A stretch of DNA of 64,000 bases from contig JAPOSC010000004.1 in the NCBI GenBank assembly GCA_026709935.1, positions 204,630 to 268,629 on the forward strand, in the 5' to 3' direction. The notes below the pieces were generated by a model. It searched no databases. It saw nothing but the letters and a program-made list of their open reading frames with translations, and had not been told where the DNA came from. The stretch is from Thiotrichales bacterium. Its GTDB lineage: Bacteria > Pseudomonadota > Gammaproteobacteria > HK1. Shown here piece by piece: positions 44,132-53,461 of the stretch (position 1 is the stretch's first letter; each line of letters starts with the position of its first letter). The translations under genes were made by a program, and so were the position numbers.

Positions 44132-44970
44132 CAGGCGGCCTCCTCGATCTCGGCCCGAGCAACTTCCAGCTCGACCATTGCCCGTTCGTACTGTTCCCGG
44201 CTCGGCACCTTGTGGTGCCAGGCAACGTCGTCCGACATGAACGAGATGCCGTGTCCCTTGTTGGTGTGAGCAATGACGCACTTCGGCTTGCCGGTCGTGG
44301 CGACCCCGGGCGACAGCGCCTTGCAGATCTGCTCCATGTCATGTCCGTCGATCTCCTCGACCGCCCAGCCGAATGATTCCAGCTTGACCGCCAATGGAGC
44401 GAGGTTGTTGGTGTCGGCCACGCGCGCGCCCTGCTGGAGACGGTTGTGGTCAACGACGAGCGTGAGGCTGTCCAGCTTGAACTGGGCTGCCGCCATGATG
44501 GCCTCCCAGTTGCTACCCTCCTGCAGCTCGCCGTCGCCCGTGATGACAAAGGTGCGCCAGCTTGCGCGGGAAAGCCCAGCCGCCACGGCCATGCCCACAC
44601 CGACCGGCAGTCCGTGTCCCAGCGGTCCCGTATTGGTTTCCACACCAGGCACCTTGGTGCAGTTCGGGTGACCATTCAGCCGCGAACGAGGCTTCAGGAA
44701 AGTCGAGATCTCCTCCTGCGGAATGAACCCTCTTTCGGCCAGAGTCACATAGAGCGCACAGGCGGTGTGCCCCTTGCTCAGCACCAGCCGATCCCGATTC
44801 GGGGCGAGTGGCGCAGCCGGATCCACGTTCAGAACATGGAAGTACAGCGCGGTCAGAATGTCGATCACGGACATCTCCCCGCCGATGTGGCCGGCCCCGG
44901 CCTCAAAAACAGCCCGGAGATCCCGCCGGCGGATTCTGTTCGCAATCTTGCGCAGTTCTGTAACGTTCAT
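44131..44970 (-). CDS. Transketolase N-terminal subunit (split enzyme)
   Basis: 279 residues from the ATG at 44970 (an ATG at 44985 is also in frame; neither has a clear Shine-Dalgarno sequence). TPP pyrophosphate site: FVITGDGELQEGSNWEAIMA, then SLTLVVDHNRLQQG, giving the GDG...N motif. DRLVLSKGHTACALYVTLAE and GPLGHGLPVGVGMAVAAGL are transketolase signatures. First gene of the minus-strand operon with the C-half, kinase and SorC genes. A near-consensus promoter lies upstream. Confidence 0.93.
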   Translation of the reverse strand: MNVTELRKIANRIRRRDLRAVFEAGAGHIGGEMSVIDILTALYFHVLNVDPAAPLAPNRDRLVLSKGHTACALYVTLAERGFIPQEEISTFLKPRSRLNGHPNCTKVPGVETNTGPLGHGLPVGVGMAVAAGLSRASWRTFVITGDGELQEGSNWEAIMAAAQFKLDSLTLVVDHNRLQQGARVADTNNLAPLAVKLESFGWAVEEIDGHDMEQICKALSPGVATTGKPKCVIAHTNKGHGISFMSDDVAWHHKVPSREQYERAMVELEVARAEIEEAA

Positions 44971-45000
44971 TTGTTGATTTCGCATATCTATACATATTTG

Positions 45001-45029
45001 ATTAGACATGCATACAAACTGCGTGTCAA
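45001..45029 (-). promoter_or_regulatory. Sigma-70 promoter for the transketolase-kinase-sorC operon
   Basis: On the minus strand TTGACA and TCTAAT are separated by 17 bases. The spacer contains the palindrome ATGCAT (45008-45013). The -10 box lies about 30 bases before the transketolase N-half ATG at 44970. Confidence 0.72.
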
Positions 45030-45106
45030 GCAGACTCTGCTACCAACCGTCGCCAATCGCTGGAGTTGAATACGGGAAAACATTATACCTCCGGGTGCGG
45101 GATAGC

Positions 45107-45136
45107 TTGACAGGCCAAAAACCCTATGGGTATATT
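45107..45136 (+). promoter_or_regulatory. Sigma-70 promoter for the sugar ABC-SDR operon
   Basis: Perfect TTGACA, 18-base spacer and TATATT. It is directed at the permease gene, whose chosen ATG is 44 bases past the -10 box. Confidence 0.75.
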
Positions 45137-45143
45137 TTCATCA

Positions 45144-45165
45144 TATTTGCATTTTTATGCATTCC
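45144..45165 (+). promoter_or_regulatory. Candidate operator, TGCAT-N4-ATGCA palindrome
   Basis: TGCAT-TTTT-ATGCA sits just downstream of the plus promoter start site, within TATTTGCATTTTTATGCATT. A related ATGCAT core lies in the spacer of the divergent promoter. Placement suits repression by the SorC protein of this locus. This is inference. Confidence 0.4.
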
Positions 45166-45179
45166 TGGCGAGTAAAGAC

Positions 45180-46160
45180 ATGAATGTCGCTACACTGGAA
45201 GCAAAGGCAAGGCTTCGATTCACCGAATTCTTTTCGCTGCGAGGGGCGACCGGTCCGCTGCTGGGACTGCTCGCGCTGTGTGTTTTCCTCAGCTTCGCGA
45301 CCGACTCGTTCCTGTCGATCAGAAACTTCCTGAATGTTCTGGACCAGATCACCGTGCTCGGCATCATGGCGGTGGGCATGACATTCGTCATCCTGATTGC
45401 CGGAATCGACCTCTCGGTCGGTTCGGTGATGGCGCTGTCGATGATGGTGCTCGGGTACCTGAATGTCGAAGCAGGCATGCCGATGGGCGTCGCCATCTCG
45501 GGGGCACTGGTCGCGGCGGCGCTGACCGGCTTCGTCGCCGGGTTGCTGATCACGGAGTTTCAGGTACCGCCGTTCATCGCAACGCTCGCCATGATGTCCA
45601 TCGCACGCGGGCTCGCGAACATGATCACCAACGGCTCGCAGATCATCGGCTTCCCGCCCTGGTTCAACATGGGCGCCATCATTCGCTACGGGGGATTCCT
45701 GACCATCACCGTTGCGGTCATGCTGGTGGTGTTCGTGCTTGCCGTTCTCTTCCAGCGGTACCGTGCGGGCGGCCGTGTGCTCTATGCAATCGGCGGCAAC
45801 CCCGAGGTCGCGCGCCTGGCGGGCATCAATGTGAAACGCGCGACGGTGTTGGTCTACACGGTGTGCGCCGGACTCGCCGGCCTGTCCGGAATACTGCTGG
45901 CGGCGCGTCTGGACGCGGTTCAACCAAGCTCCGGAATCGCCTATGAACTCGACGCCATCGCCGCGGTGGTCATTGGCGGAACCAGCCTTTCCGGCGGCAC
46001 CGGTGGCGTCGGCGGGACCATCATCGGCGTGCTGATCATCGGCGTGCTGCGCAACGGCCTCAATCTGCTCAGCGTTTCTCCGTTCCTGCAGCAGGTGGTC
46101 ATCGGCCTGGTCATCGTGCTGGCGGTGGCGGTCGAGACGTTCCAGCACAGAAAGAAGTGA
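45180..46160 (+). CDS. Sugar ABC transporter permease (RbsC family)
   Basis: 326 residues from the ATG at 45180 (frame open from 45126, but that part overlaps the candidate operator). About 8-10 membrane spans. RbsC marks: LGIMAVGMTFVILIAGIDLS, SVGSVMALSMMVLGYLN, PPFIATLAMMSIARGLANMI, AIGGNPEVARLAGINVKRAT and VVIGGTSLSGGTGGVGGTII. It forms the sugar channel with the RbsA-type ATPase coded two genes down. Unusually the permease is first and the ATPase third in the set. Confidence 0.93.
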   Translation: MNVATLEAKARLRFTEFFSLRGATGPLLGLLALCVFLSFATDSFLSIRNFLNVLDQITVLGIMAVGMTFVILIAGIDLSVGSVMALSMMVLGYLNVEAGMPMGVAISGALVAAALTGFVAGLLITEFQVPPFIATLAMMSIARGLANMITNGSQIIGFPPWFNMGAIIRYGGFLTITVAVMLVVFVLAVLFQRYRAGGRVLYAIGGNPEVARLAGINVKRATVLVYTVCAGLAGLSGILLAARLDAVQPSSGIAYELDAIAAVVIGGTSLSGGTGGVGGTIIGVLIIGVLRNGLNLLSVSPFLQQVVIGLVIVLAVAVETFQHRKK

Positions 46161-46277
46161 AGCTCCCGAGGGGCGGGGCAACTCACGCTTCCCGGGAACA
46201 AGGTCCGAATGGTCGGACATCCACCCACGGGTCACGAACAGGCACTACGACCCTGCACCAGCAAGGAGCAAGCAGCG

Positions 46278-47213
46278 ATGAAAGCTACATTGAAGCGTCT
46301 ACTGTGCATGACCGCGCTCGCGATGTTCGCGGGCACGGTGTCGGCGGCTGGAATCAACAAGATCGGCCTCGCCGTGCCGAACCTCCAGGCCGACTACTTC
46401 AACCAGATCAAGCTGGGCGTCGAAGGCTATGCCGCCAAGCTCGGCATCGAGGTCATTACCGTCGATGCCAAGGGCGACACCAACACCCAGGTCAGCCAGG
46501 TGCAGGACCTGTTGACCCAGGGCATTGATGCCTTCATCTACATCCCCGCCGGTGCCGCCGCCGCAGCGGTTCCGACCCGCCTGGCACGCAGGGAGGGCAT
46601 TCCGGTCATCAATGTCGATCGTGAGCCTGAAGGTGAACCCGGTGACACCGTGATCTACGGTGAGAACGTCCTGTCTTCATACCAGGTCTGTTCCCATCTC
46701 ATCGGTCTCGCCGGTGGCGCGGGCAAGATGGTCATCATTCACGGCCAGAAGGGCACGACTCCCGAAGTCCAGCGCTTCGAGGGCTGCAAGAGAGCCATCG
46801 ACGAAAACGGGGGTATCGAGCTGGTCGCCCAGCAGTGGACCCAGATGTGGTCCCCGGACGAAGGCTTCTCGATTGCTCAGAACATGCTGCAGGCACATCC
46901 CGACGTCAAAATCATCTTCGGTCAGGCCGACGCCATCGCCATGGGCGCCGCAAAAGCCGTCGAGGTTGCCGGTCTCTCCGACCAGATCGTCGTTGGCGGC
47001 TATGACGGTGACGTGGCGGCACTGGAATCGCTGGCGAAGTGCGACACGCCGTTCATCGTGACCGCGACTCAGGCCACCCAGGCCATGGGCGTTCTCGCGG
47101 TCAACTCGGCGGTCGCGGTTTCACACGGAGCCTCCGTTCCAGTACGCCAGATCCCGAATGCAGTGCTCACGACCTGCGAAAACGCACCGATGTTCGTGGA
47201 GAAGCACCCGTAG
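46278..47213 (+). CDS. Sugar ABC periplasmic binding protein (RbsB-type)
   Basis: 311 residues from the ATG at 46278, with AAGGAG upstream. Signal peptide MKATLKRLLCMTALAMFAGT ends near VSAAG. The fold starts NKIGLAVPNLQADYFNQIKL, then EVITVDAKGDTNTQVSQVQD, GIDAFIYIPAG, and PVINVDREPEG in ligand-contact positions, and VGGYDGDVAALESL late. Peripla_BP_4 family, binding pentoses, hexoses or related polyols. Two Cys residues in the mature protein (VCSHL and EGCKR) may pair. Confidence 0.92.
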   Translation: MKATLKRLLCMTALAMFAGTVSAAGINKIGLAVPNLQADYFNQIKLGVEGYAAKLGIEVITVDAKGDTNTQVSQVQDLLTQGIDAFIYIPAGAAAAAVPTRLARREGIPVINVDREPEGEPGDTVIYGENVLSSYQVCSHLIGLAGGAGKMVIIHGQKGTTPEVQRFEGCKRAIDENGGIELVAQQWTQMWSPDEGFSIAQNMLQAHPDVKIIFGQADAIAMGAAKAVEVAGLSDQIVVGGYDGDVAALESLAKCDTPFIVTATQATQAMGVLAVNSAVAVSHGASVPVRQIPNAVLTTCENAPMFVEKHP

Positions 47214-47253
47214 CAGGCCCGGCGCCGGCGCCGATTCTTCGACGGGCGATGCC

Positions 47254-48819
47254 ATGACCTCGCAGAACCGCCCGCCAATCCTGTCACTGCGCGGAATTCG
47301 AAAGTCCTACGGGCCGACAGAAGTCCTGCACGGGTTCGACATGGATGTGTACGCGGGCGAGGTCGTGGCGCTTCTCGGCGAGAACGGCGCCGGCAAGTCC
47401 ACGGTGTCAAACGTCATCTCCGGAACGATTCTTCCGAGTTCCGGTGAAATGACATGGCGGGGGGCGCCCTACGCGCCCGCCAACCCTCGCGAAGCGATCG
47501 ATTCCGGCATCGGCATGATCCATCAGGAGCTGCTGTTGCTGCCGCATCTGTCGATCGCGGAAAACATCTTCGTCGGTCGTTATCCAATGAAAGCCGGTCG
47601 CATCGACCGCAAGGAAATGGAGGAACGCGCCTACCGCGGCCTTGAGCGTCTGGGTCTGGATATCTCCGCGAAACGCACAGTGGAAGGACTTTCAACCGCC
47701 AAGCAGCAGCTCATCGAGATCGCCAAGGCGCTGACCCTGGACGCTAAGCTCCTCATTCTCGACGAGCCGACCGCCGCGCTGGGTGGCGCGGAGACCAGAC
47801 TTCTGTTTGCACAGATGGAGAAGCTGAAGTCGGAAGGGGTAGGAATCATCTACATTTCTCACCGCCTGGAGGAAATCAAGCAGATCGCCGACCGAATCGT
47901 GGTCATGCGCGATGGTGACAAGGTAGAAGAGTTCGATACCGCCGATTTGCCGGTGCGAACCATCGTCGAGGCGATGGTCGGGCGCAGCATGGACCGCATA
48001 TTCCCCGACATTCCGACTCCGAGCGATGAGGCGGTGCTGGAAATCCGGGATCTCTCGTCGGCACTCGGTCACTTTTCCGGCGTGAATTTCGAGGTCAGGA
48101 AAGGCGAGATTTTCGGCATCGCGGGGCTCGTCGGAGCCGGCCGAACCGAACTCGTACGCGCCATCGCGGGCGCCGACCCGATTGCCGCCGGCCACGTCTA
48201 CCTGAACGGGGAGGACATCACGCCGCGCCGCCCGCGCGATGCGATCGGAAACGGCCTCGTTCTCGTACCTGAAGATCGAAAACTGCAAGGTCTCGTACTG
48301 AGCCACTACATACAGGAGAACATCGCCTACTCGAACTTCGAGTCCGTGACGACATCCGGCTGGGTGAGCAACGCCAGGGTCAAGAGGTTTGCGGGTGACA
48401 ACATCGAAAAGTTCGGGATCAAGGGTCGCGGGCACCAGAACGCCGACGAAATGTCGGGCGGCAATCAGCAAAAGGTCGTTCTGGCCAAATGGCTCGCCAG
48501 AGAGCCACGCGTCGTTCTGCTGGATGAACCCACGCGCGGCATCGACGTCGGGGCGCGGTCCTCGATCTACGAACTCATCGTAGGCCTGGCGGAGCAAGGG
48601 GTCGCGGTAATCTTTGTCAGCTCCGACCTCGAGGAAGTACTGGGCGTCTCGAACCGCATCCTGGTCATGTCGAATGGGCGACAGGCAGACATTCTGGACA
48701 GGCACGAGGCCAACGATGTGCTCGTCATGGAGCTCGCGACGGCCAGCCGTGCCCGGGCGTCCGATCAAGGGGAGTTGGTCAAGCCGACGAAAGGCGCACA
48801 GGGGGAATGGCACGGATGA
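47254..48819 (+). CDS. Sugar ABC transporter ATPase (RbsA family)
   Basis: 521 residues with two nucleotide-binding domains. The first has Walker A GENGAGKST, Walker B LLILDEPTAAL and signature-like LSTAKQQLIEIAKAL (weaker than LSGGQ). The second has the usual degenerate Walker A GLVGAGRTE, MSGGNQQKVVLAKWL and VVLLDEPTRGIDVGA. It energises uptake by the RbsC-type permease. Its stop overlaps the start of the first SDR gene (ATGA). Confidence 0.94.
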   Translation: MTSQNRPPILSLRGIRKSYGPTEVLHGFDMDVYAGEVVALLGENGAGKSTVSNVISGTILPSSGEMTWRGAPYAPANPREAIDSGIGMIHQELLLLPHLSIAENIFVGRYPMKAGRIDRKEMEERAYRGLERLGLDISAKRTVEGLSTAKQQLIEIAKALTLDAKLLILDEPTAALGGAETRLLFAQMEKLKSEGVGIIYISHRLEEIKQIADRIVVMRDGDKVEEFDTADLPVRTIVEAMVGRSMDRIFPDIPTPSDEAVLEIRDLSSALGHFSGVNFEVRKGEIFGIAGLVGAGRTELVRAIAGADPIAAGHVYLNGEDITPRRPRDAIGNGLVLVPEDRKLQGLVLSHYIQENIAYSNFESVTTSGWVSNARVKRFAGDNIEKFGIKGRGHQNADEMSGGNQQKVVLAKWLAREPRVVLLDEPTRGIDVGARSSIYELIVGLAEQGVAVIFVSSDLEEVLGVSNRILVMSNGRQADILDRHEANDVLVMELATASRARASDQGELVKPTKGAQGEWHG

Positions 48820-49598
48820 ATCGATTTTCCGGAAAGACCATCGTAGTGACCGGCGGCAACCAGGGAATCGGCCTGGCCATCGCCGAGCGGTTCGCCGCCG
48901 AGGGCGCCAATCTGGTCCTCGCTTCGGTCGAAGAGCAGGTTGAAGACGCGGCATCGACGCTTCGCGACCGTGGAGCCAACGCGTGCGGGGTGGTCTGCGA
49001 CGTCACCGACGCCGCGGCCGTTCGAGTGCTCTACGATCGAGCCGAGCACGAATTCGGTCGTGTCGACGTTTCTGTTCAGAACGCCGGCATCATCACCATT
49101 GCAAAGGTCGAGGCACTCACGGAAAAGCAGTGGGACGATACGATGAACGTGAATACCAAGGGCGTATTCCTGTGCTGCCAGGAGGCGATTCGGCGGATGC
49201 GCAAATCCGGCGATGGCGGGAAGCTCATCAATACAGCCTCCGGTCAGGCCCGCGACGGATTCATCTATACCCCGCACTACGCGGCATCGAAGTTCGGCGT
49301 CATGGGGCTGACCCAGAGCCTCGCGAAAGAGGTTGCGCCCGACGGCATCACCGTCAACGCCATCTGTCCCGGCATCATCAAGACCGACATGTGGGATTAC
49401 AACGACCGCGTATGGGGCCGGTTGCTGGGCGAGTACGGTCCCGGAGAGCTCATGGAAGCATGGGTTCGGAACATCCCCATGAAGCGCGCCGGCGAAGGCA
49501 AGGACGTCGCCGGACTCGTGGCGTTTCTCGCCAGCGAAGACGCAGATTACATCACCGGCCAGACCATCAACGTTGATGGTGGCTTGATCATGTCGTAG
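48816..49598 (+). CDS. SDR family NAD(P)-dependent oxidoreductase, first
   Basis: 260 residues from the ATG at 48816, overlapping the previous stop; an ATG at 48807 is less likely because GGGGGA then sits too close. NAD site: TIVVTGGNQGIGLAIAERFA. Catalytic Ser in LINTASGQARDG and YxxxK in HYAASKFGVMGL. CPGIIKTDMWDYN is the usual post-catalytic loop, and ADYITGQTINVDGGLIMS the C-terminus. It probably oxidises an imported polyol to a ketose. Confidence 0.92.
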   Translation: MNRFSGKTIVVTGGNQGIGLAIAERFAAEGANLVLASVEEQVEDAASTLRDRGANACGVVCDVTDAAAVRVLYDRAEHEFGRVDVSVQNAGIITIAKVEALTEKQWDDTMNVNTKGVFLCCQEAIRRMRKSGDGGKLINTASGQARDGFIYTPHYAASKFGVMGLTQSLAKEVAPDGITVNAICPGIIKTDMWDYNDRVWGRLLGEYGPGELMEAWVRNIPMKRAGEGKDVAGLVAFLASEDADYITGQTINVDGGLIMS

Positions 49599-49651
49599 GT
49601 CTCGAACGGAGCGGCTTCGTGCGCCTTGTGCGACGCGGGCCGATTTGAAAC

Positions 49652-50440
49652 ATGACCGCAATCACCCTGAACGCTCCCGCACTCTTCGACCTGTCCGACC
49701 GCACCGCCATCGTCACCGGCGCTGGCAGCGGCATCGGTCAACGCATCGCTGTGGGGCTCGCCCAGTGCGGCGCCGATGTGGCTTGCCTTGATGTTCGCAC
49801 GGACGCGGGATTGTCCGACACGGTCGGCCTCATCGAAGCAACGGGACGCAGAGCGATCGCCATCCGTGTGAACGTGACCGACCGGGCATCTCTCGTCGAA
49901 GCGGTCGAGCGGGCGGAAAAAGACCTTGGTGCGCTCGGGGTCGCAGTGAACGCGGCGGGCATTGCCAATGCCAACCCGGCCGAGGAGATGAGCGAGGAAC
50001 AATTCCAGACGCTGATGGACGTCAACTTGAAAGGCGTCTTCCTCTCCTGCCAGGCCGAGGCAAACGCAATGTTGAAACACGGGCGCGGATCGATCATCAA
50101 CATCGCTTCCATGTCCGGGGTCATCGTCAACCGGGGCCTGATGCAGGTGCACTACAACGCGTCCAAGGCCGCAGTGATCCACCTGTCGAAGTCCATGGCG
50201 ATGGAATGGGTCGAGCGAGGTATCCGCGTCAATTCGATAAGCCCGGGCTATACGGCGACGCCGATGAACACGCGGCCCGAAATGGTGCACCAGACCAGGG
50301 AATTCGAGAGCCAGACACCGATGCGGCGGATGGCAACGGTGGATGAAATGGTCGGGCCAGCCGTCTTCCTGGCGTCCGAGGCATCGTCCTACTGCACCGG
50401 TGTCGATTTGCTGGTCGACGGCGGTTTCTGCTGCTGGTAG
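49652..50440 (+). CDS. SDR family NAD(P)-dependent oxidoreductase, second
   Basis: 262 residues. NAD site TAIVTGAGSGIGQRIAVGLA. Catalytic Ser in INIASMSGVIVNRG and YxxxK in HYNASKAAVIHL. SPGYTATPMNTRPEM and SYCTGVDLLVDGGFCCW close the fold. It resembles polyol dehydrogenases such as sorbitol/arabinitol or xylitol types. It differs widely from the first SDR, so the two likely act on different substrates or at different steps. 53 bases separate them. Last gene of the plus-strand operon. Confidence 0.92.
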   Translation: MTAITLNAPALFDLSDRTAIVTGAGSGIGQRIAVGLAQCGADVACLDVRTDAGLSDTVGLIEATGRRAIAIRVNVTDRASLVEAVERAEKDLGALGVAVNAAGIANANPAEEMSEEQFQTLMDVNLKGVFLSCQAEANAMLKHGRGSIINIASMSGVIVNRGLMQVHYNASKAAVIHLSKSMAMEWVERGIRVNSISPGYTATPMNTRPEMVHQTREFESQTPMRRMATVDEMVGPAVFLASEASSYCTGVDLLVDGGFCCW

Positions 50441-50561
50441 GAGTGGCCCCCGGCAAGGGTCGGATACCGCCGACAATCGGATCGACGCGCTCAAGACATC
50501 CGGCGACGGCGGCCCGTACAATGCGCCGCCGTCAACGAACCGAACCGGGCGAGGAGCCGCG

Positions 50562-51704
50562 ATGCCTTCCCTGAGCACGACGTACCGCCAAGCGTTTCCG
50601 GCCTGCGCGGGCCACGCCTACCTCAACTGTGCCGCGGTGGCGCCCGGCTCCACGAGGGTGCGGGCGGCGATCAACACCTGGCTCGACGACCACGTCGCGC
50701 ACGGCAACACCGCTTCGGCCGCCTGGTGGGAGCACGCGGCGGAGGTGCGGGCGCGGACTGCGGAGCTTGTCGGCGCCTCGGCCGAAGAGATCGTGTTCGT
50801 CAGGAGCACCTCCCAGGGTCTGGCCCTGGTGGCGGAGGGTCTCGACTGGCGCCCCGGGGACGAAGTGGCAGTGGCGAGCGCCCTGGAGTATCCGTCCAAC
50901 GTCTACGCCTGGAAGCATCTCGCGAGCCGCGGGGTCCGGGTGCGGGAGATACGGGTCACGGACGGGGCGGTGACGCCCGAGGCGGTCGAGGAGGCCATCG
51001 GACCGCGTACCCGGCTGGTCGCGGCGAGCGCGGTGCAGTTCGCAAGCGGTCACCGCACCGACCTGGACACCATCGGCCGGCTCTGCCGGGACCGGGACGT
51101 GCTCTTCGTGGTGGACGCCATCCAGCAGGCCGGCGCGTTCCCCATCGACGTGAAGGCGAGCGGCATCCACGCCATGGCCGCCTGCTCGCACAAGTGGCTG
51201 CTCGGGCTCATCGGCATCGGGTTCCTGTACGTGGACCGCGACCTGCTGCCGAACCTGCGCCCCGCCCTGGTCGGCTGGCACAGCGTCGAGGACGCGTTCG
51301 CCTTCGACGGCACCCGGTTCGACCTGCGCACCGACGCATCCCGACTGGAAGAAGCCGCGCCGACCTTCCCCATGGTCTACGGGCTCGGCGCGGCGGTGGA
51401 CATGCTGCTCGAAGCCGGCGTGACCCATACCGCCGCCCACATCACAGCCCTGCTCGACCGGGCGGCGGGCGCGCTGGAGGCGGTCGGCTGCGAGGTGTCG
51501 CCGGCGCCCGAACACCGGGCCGGCATTCTGATGATCAAACCACCGTCCGCGGACGTGGACGCCTTGGCGGAGGCGTGTGCGGAACGCCACATCGCGGTCT
51601 CGGTGCGCCGGGGCCGGCTCCGGCTCTCCGCCCACATCTACAACAACGAGGACGACATCGACGCCCTCGTGGACCTGCTCCGGAACCCTTCGCCAAACAT
51701 GTGA
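50562..51704 (+). CDS. Aminotransferase class V-fold PLP enzyme
   Basis: 380 residues from the ATG at 50562 with GAGGAG upstream. Fold type I PLP enzyme of the IscS/CsdA-like class V group: AYLNCAAVAPGSTRVRAAIN, EIVFVRSTSQGLALVAEGL, the PLP Asp and His area VVDAIQQAGAFPIDVK, and the Lys in AACSHKWLLGLIGIGF. No cysteine of a desulfurase active loop is visible. It could be an isopenicillin-epimerase-like or amino-acid lyase-type enzyme. It is monocistronic. Specificity unknown. Confidence 0.88.
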   Translation: MPSLSTTYRQAFPACAGHAYLNCAAVAPGSTRVRAAINTWLDDHVAHGNTASAAWWEHAAEVRARTAELVGASAEEIVFVRSTSQGLALVAEGLDWRPGDEVAVASALEYPSNVYAWKHLASRGVRVREIRVTDGAVTPEAVEEAIGPRTRLVAASAVQFASGHRTDLDTIGRLCRDRDVLFVVDAIQQAGAFPIDVKASGIHAMAACSHKWLLGLIGIGFLYVDRDLLPNLRPALVGWHSVEDAFAFDGTRFDLRTDASRLEEAAPTFPMVYGLGAAVDMLLEAGVTHTAAHITALLDRAAGALEAVGCEVSPAPEHRAGILMIKPPSADVDALAEACAERHIAVSVRRGRLRLSAHIYNNEDDIDALVDLLRNPSPNM

Positions 51705-51824
51705 CCGGAGAGTCGCCGGATATGTGACTGCGGGAATTCGACTCGCCCGCCGAAATCGCTCCCGTCCCGGTCTGCGGGCGCCGGCCACCCGCTCCCGAAC
51801 CGCGCATCAGACCAGCCCGCCCCC

Positions 51825-52901
51825 TCAGATCGGGACGCCGCTCACCTGGTAGAGAACCCCGGCGAGCATTGCGCCGCCGAGACCCAGCGCGAGATACAGG
51901 ACGAACACGCTGCGTCGGACCAGCGCCCAGACCGCGATGGCGGCGGGAATGGACGAGACGGCGCCGGCGGTGACGAAGGCGAGCGCGGCGCCGCTCGACA
52001 TCCCCATCTCCAGCAGTCCGGAGATGAGCGGGATGGCGGCGTATCCGTTGAGGTAGGCCGGCACCCCAACCACCGCGGCCAAGGGAATGGCGAAGGCGTT
52101 GTCACCCCCCACCACCGCGGCCACCGACTCCGCCGGCAGGTACGCCATCATGAGGCTCTCGGCCAGGAATGCGACGGCCAGCCACTTGAGGAGGAATCCT
52201 CCGGTGCCGATCGCATCGCTCACAAAGCGATCCCGACGGTCGGCCTCCTCCCAGAACCGCCATCGCACGGAGACCGGCGAGCGCGGGTCGAATGCCGTAC
52301 CGCAACCCGGGCGCGCAGCGGCGGCGAGCGGGTCCCGCAGCCGGCCGGCGCGCTCGAGCGCCCGCACCGCGATACCGCCGGCGAGCCCCATGCCCAGCGC
52401 CGCCACGGTCTTGGCGCCCGCGAAACCGAAGCCCACGCCGGCCGCGGTGAGCACGAACATCTCGGGGTCCATGATGGGCGACGCGAGCCAGAAGGCCATG
52501 ACCGGCGCGAGCGGCACGCCGGCCCGCAGCATCGCCGCGATCAGCGGAATGACGCCGCAGGAGCAGAACGGCGACAGGGCGCCCACGATCGAGGCGAGGA
52601 CGATGGTGCGGCCGGGGCGGCCGGAGAAGGCGCGGGCGATCAGGCGGTCCGCCCCGCTCGCGGCCGTGAACGCGGCGATGGCCACCGCGAGAACCAGGAA
52701 CGGCGCGATGCCGGCCAGCGCCCCGGCGACGAATCGCAGGCTCTCCGGAAGCTGGGCGGAGTCCAGCACACCGAGCCCGACGAGTGCCACCACGAAGACC
52801 AGGACGACCCGATCGCGCATGGTCGCCCGGAGCGCGGCATACATCCGCAGACCCGCGGTTCGCAGGCGGCCGGCAAGCGGAAGCAGGACAACGGTGTTCA
52901 T
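51825..52901 (-). CDS. ArsP-like permease (DUF318)
   Basis: 358 residues from the ATG at 52901 (frame open further upstream without conservation). About 8-10 membrane spans. The family site is GALSPFCSCGVIPLIAAMLR, and AFWLASPIMDPEMFVLTAAG follows. The second half repeats the layout with GVPAYLNGYAAIPLISGLLE. ArsP members export organoarsenicals, and other DUF318 proteins are of unknown substrate. The ArsR-type gene 187 bases upstream on the same strand supports metal or metalloid export. Confidence 0.87.
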   Translation of the reverse strand: MNTVVLLPLAGRLRTAGLRMYAALRATMRDRVVLVFVVALVGLGVLDSAQLPESLRFVAGALAGIAPFLVLAVAIAAFTAASGADRLIARAFSGRPGRTIVLASIVGALSPFCSCGVIPLIAAMLRAGVPLAPVMAFWLASPIMDPEMFVLTAAGVGFGFAGAKTVAALGMGLAGGIAVRALERAGRLRDPLAAAARPGCGTAFDPRSPVSVRWRFWEEADRRDRFVSDAIGTGGFLLKWLAVAFLAESLMMAYLPAESVAAVVGGDNAFAIPLAAVVGVPAYLNGYAAIPLISGLLEMGMSSGAALAFVTAGAVSSIPAAIAVWALVRRSVFVLYLALGLGGAMLAGVLYQVSGVPI

Positions 52902-53088
52902 TTCAGTCTCCCATGGCCCGCGGGCGCATCCATTCCGGAGACGTGGAATCGCACCCATCGGGCGGATACCCGACGGATGCGGGCGGAATATCCCGGGGCA
53001 ACGCGGGAACAAGTAAAGCCACCGGCGAGAAACGGCGCGCCGGCGTCAGCCACGAACGGCATTCGAACGAGGAACGGATCGGCACGCA

Positions 53089-53421
53089 TCACGCCGGACC
53101 GTGCGAGTGCGGGTGCGGAGGCGGCGGTTGCACGTCCGCGCAGCACTCCTCGATCAGGAAATCCGCGGTGGCGCGGATGCGCTGGAAGTCCGCCCTGCAG
53201 CGGAGCGCGCTACCGGCCCGGGTCTGCGAGACGAGACCGACCCCGCGCAAGCGACCGAGGTGGTGACTCAGCGTGGAGCCGGGCACCCCGGTCGCGCGCT
53301 GGATAGCCCCCACGGTCAACCCGTCTTCCCCGGCCCGAACCAGCAGGCGCACGATGGCCAGCCGGGTCTCGTTGCCGAGCTCGGCGAGGATGGACGCAGT
53401 GGATTCCAGAGTCAGGCGCAT
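53089..53421 (-). CDS. ArsR-family metal-responsive regulator
   Basis: 110 residues. Winged helix: ELGNETRLAIVRLLV, TVGAIQRATGVPGSTLSHHL, GRLRGVGLVSQTRAGSALRC. The C-terminus holds a vicinal EECCADV and a His-rich PPPPHPHSHGPA tail, both credible metal ligands. The family represses metal-export genes and releases DNA on metal binding. A perfect palindrome lies 41-54 bases upstream of its start. Target is presumably itself plus the ArsP-like gene. Confidence 0.9.
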   Translation of the reverse strand: MRLTLESTASILAELGNETRLAIVRLLVRAGEDGLTVGAIQRATGVPGSTLSHHLGRLRGVGLVSQTRAGSALRCRADFQRIRATADFLIEECCADVQPPPPHPHSHGPA

Positions 53422-53461
53422 GCGGCGGGAGGCTAGACTCGTCGGAGCACCGTGTCAACGG

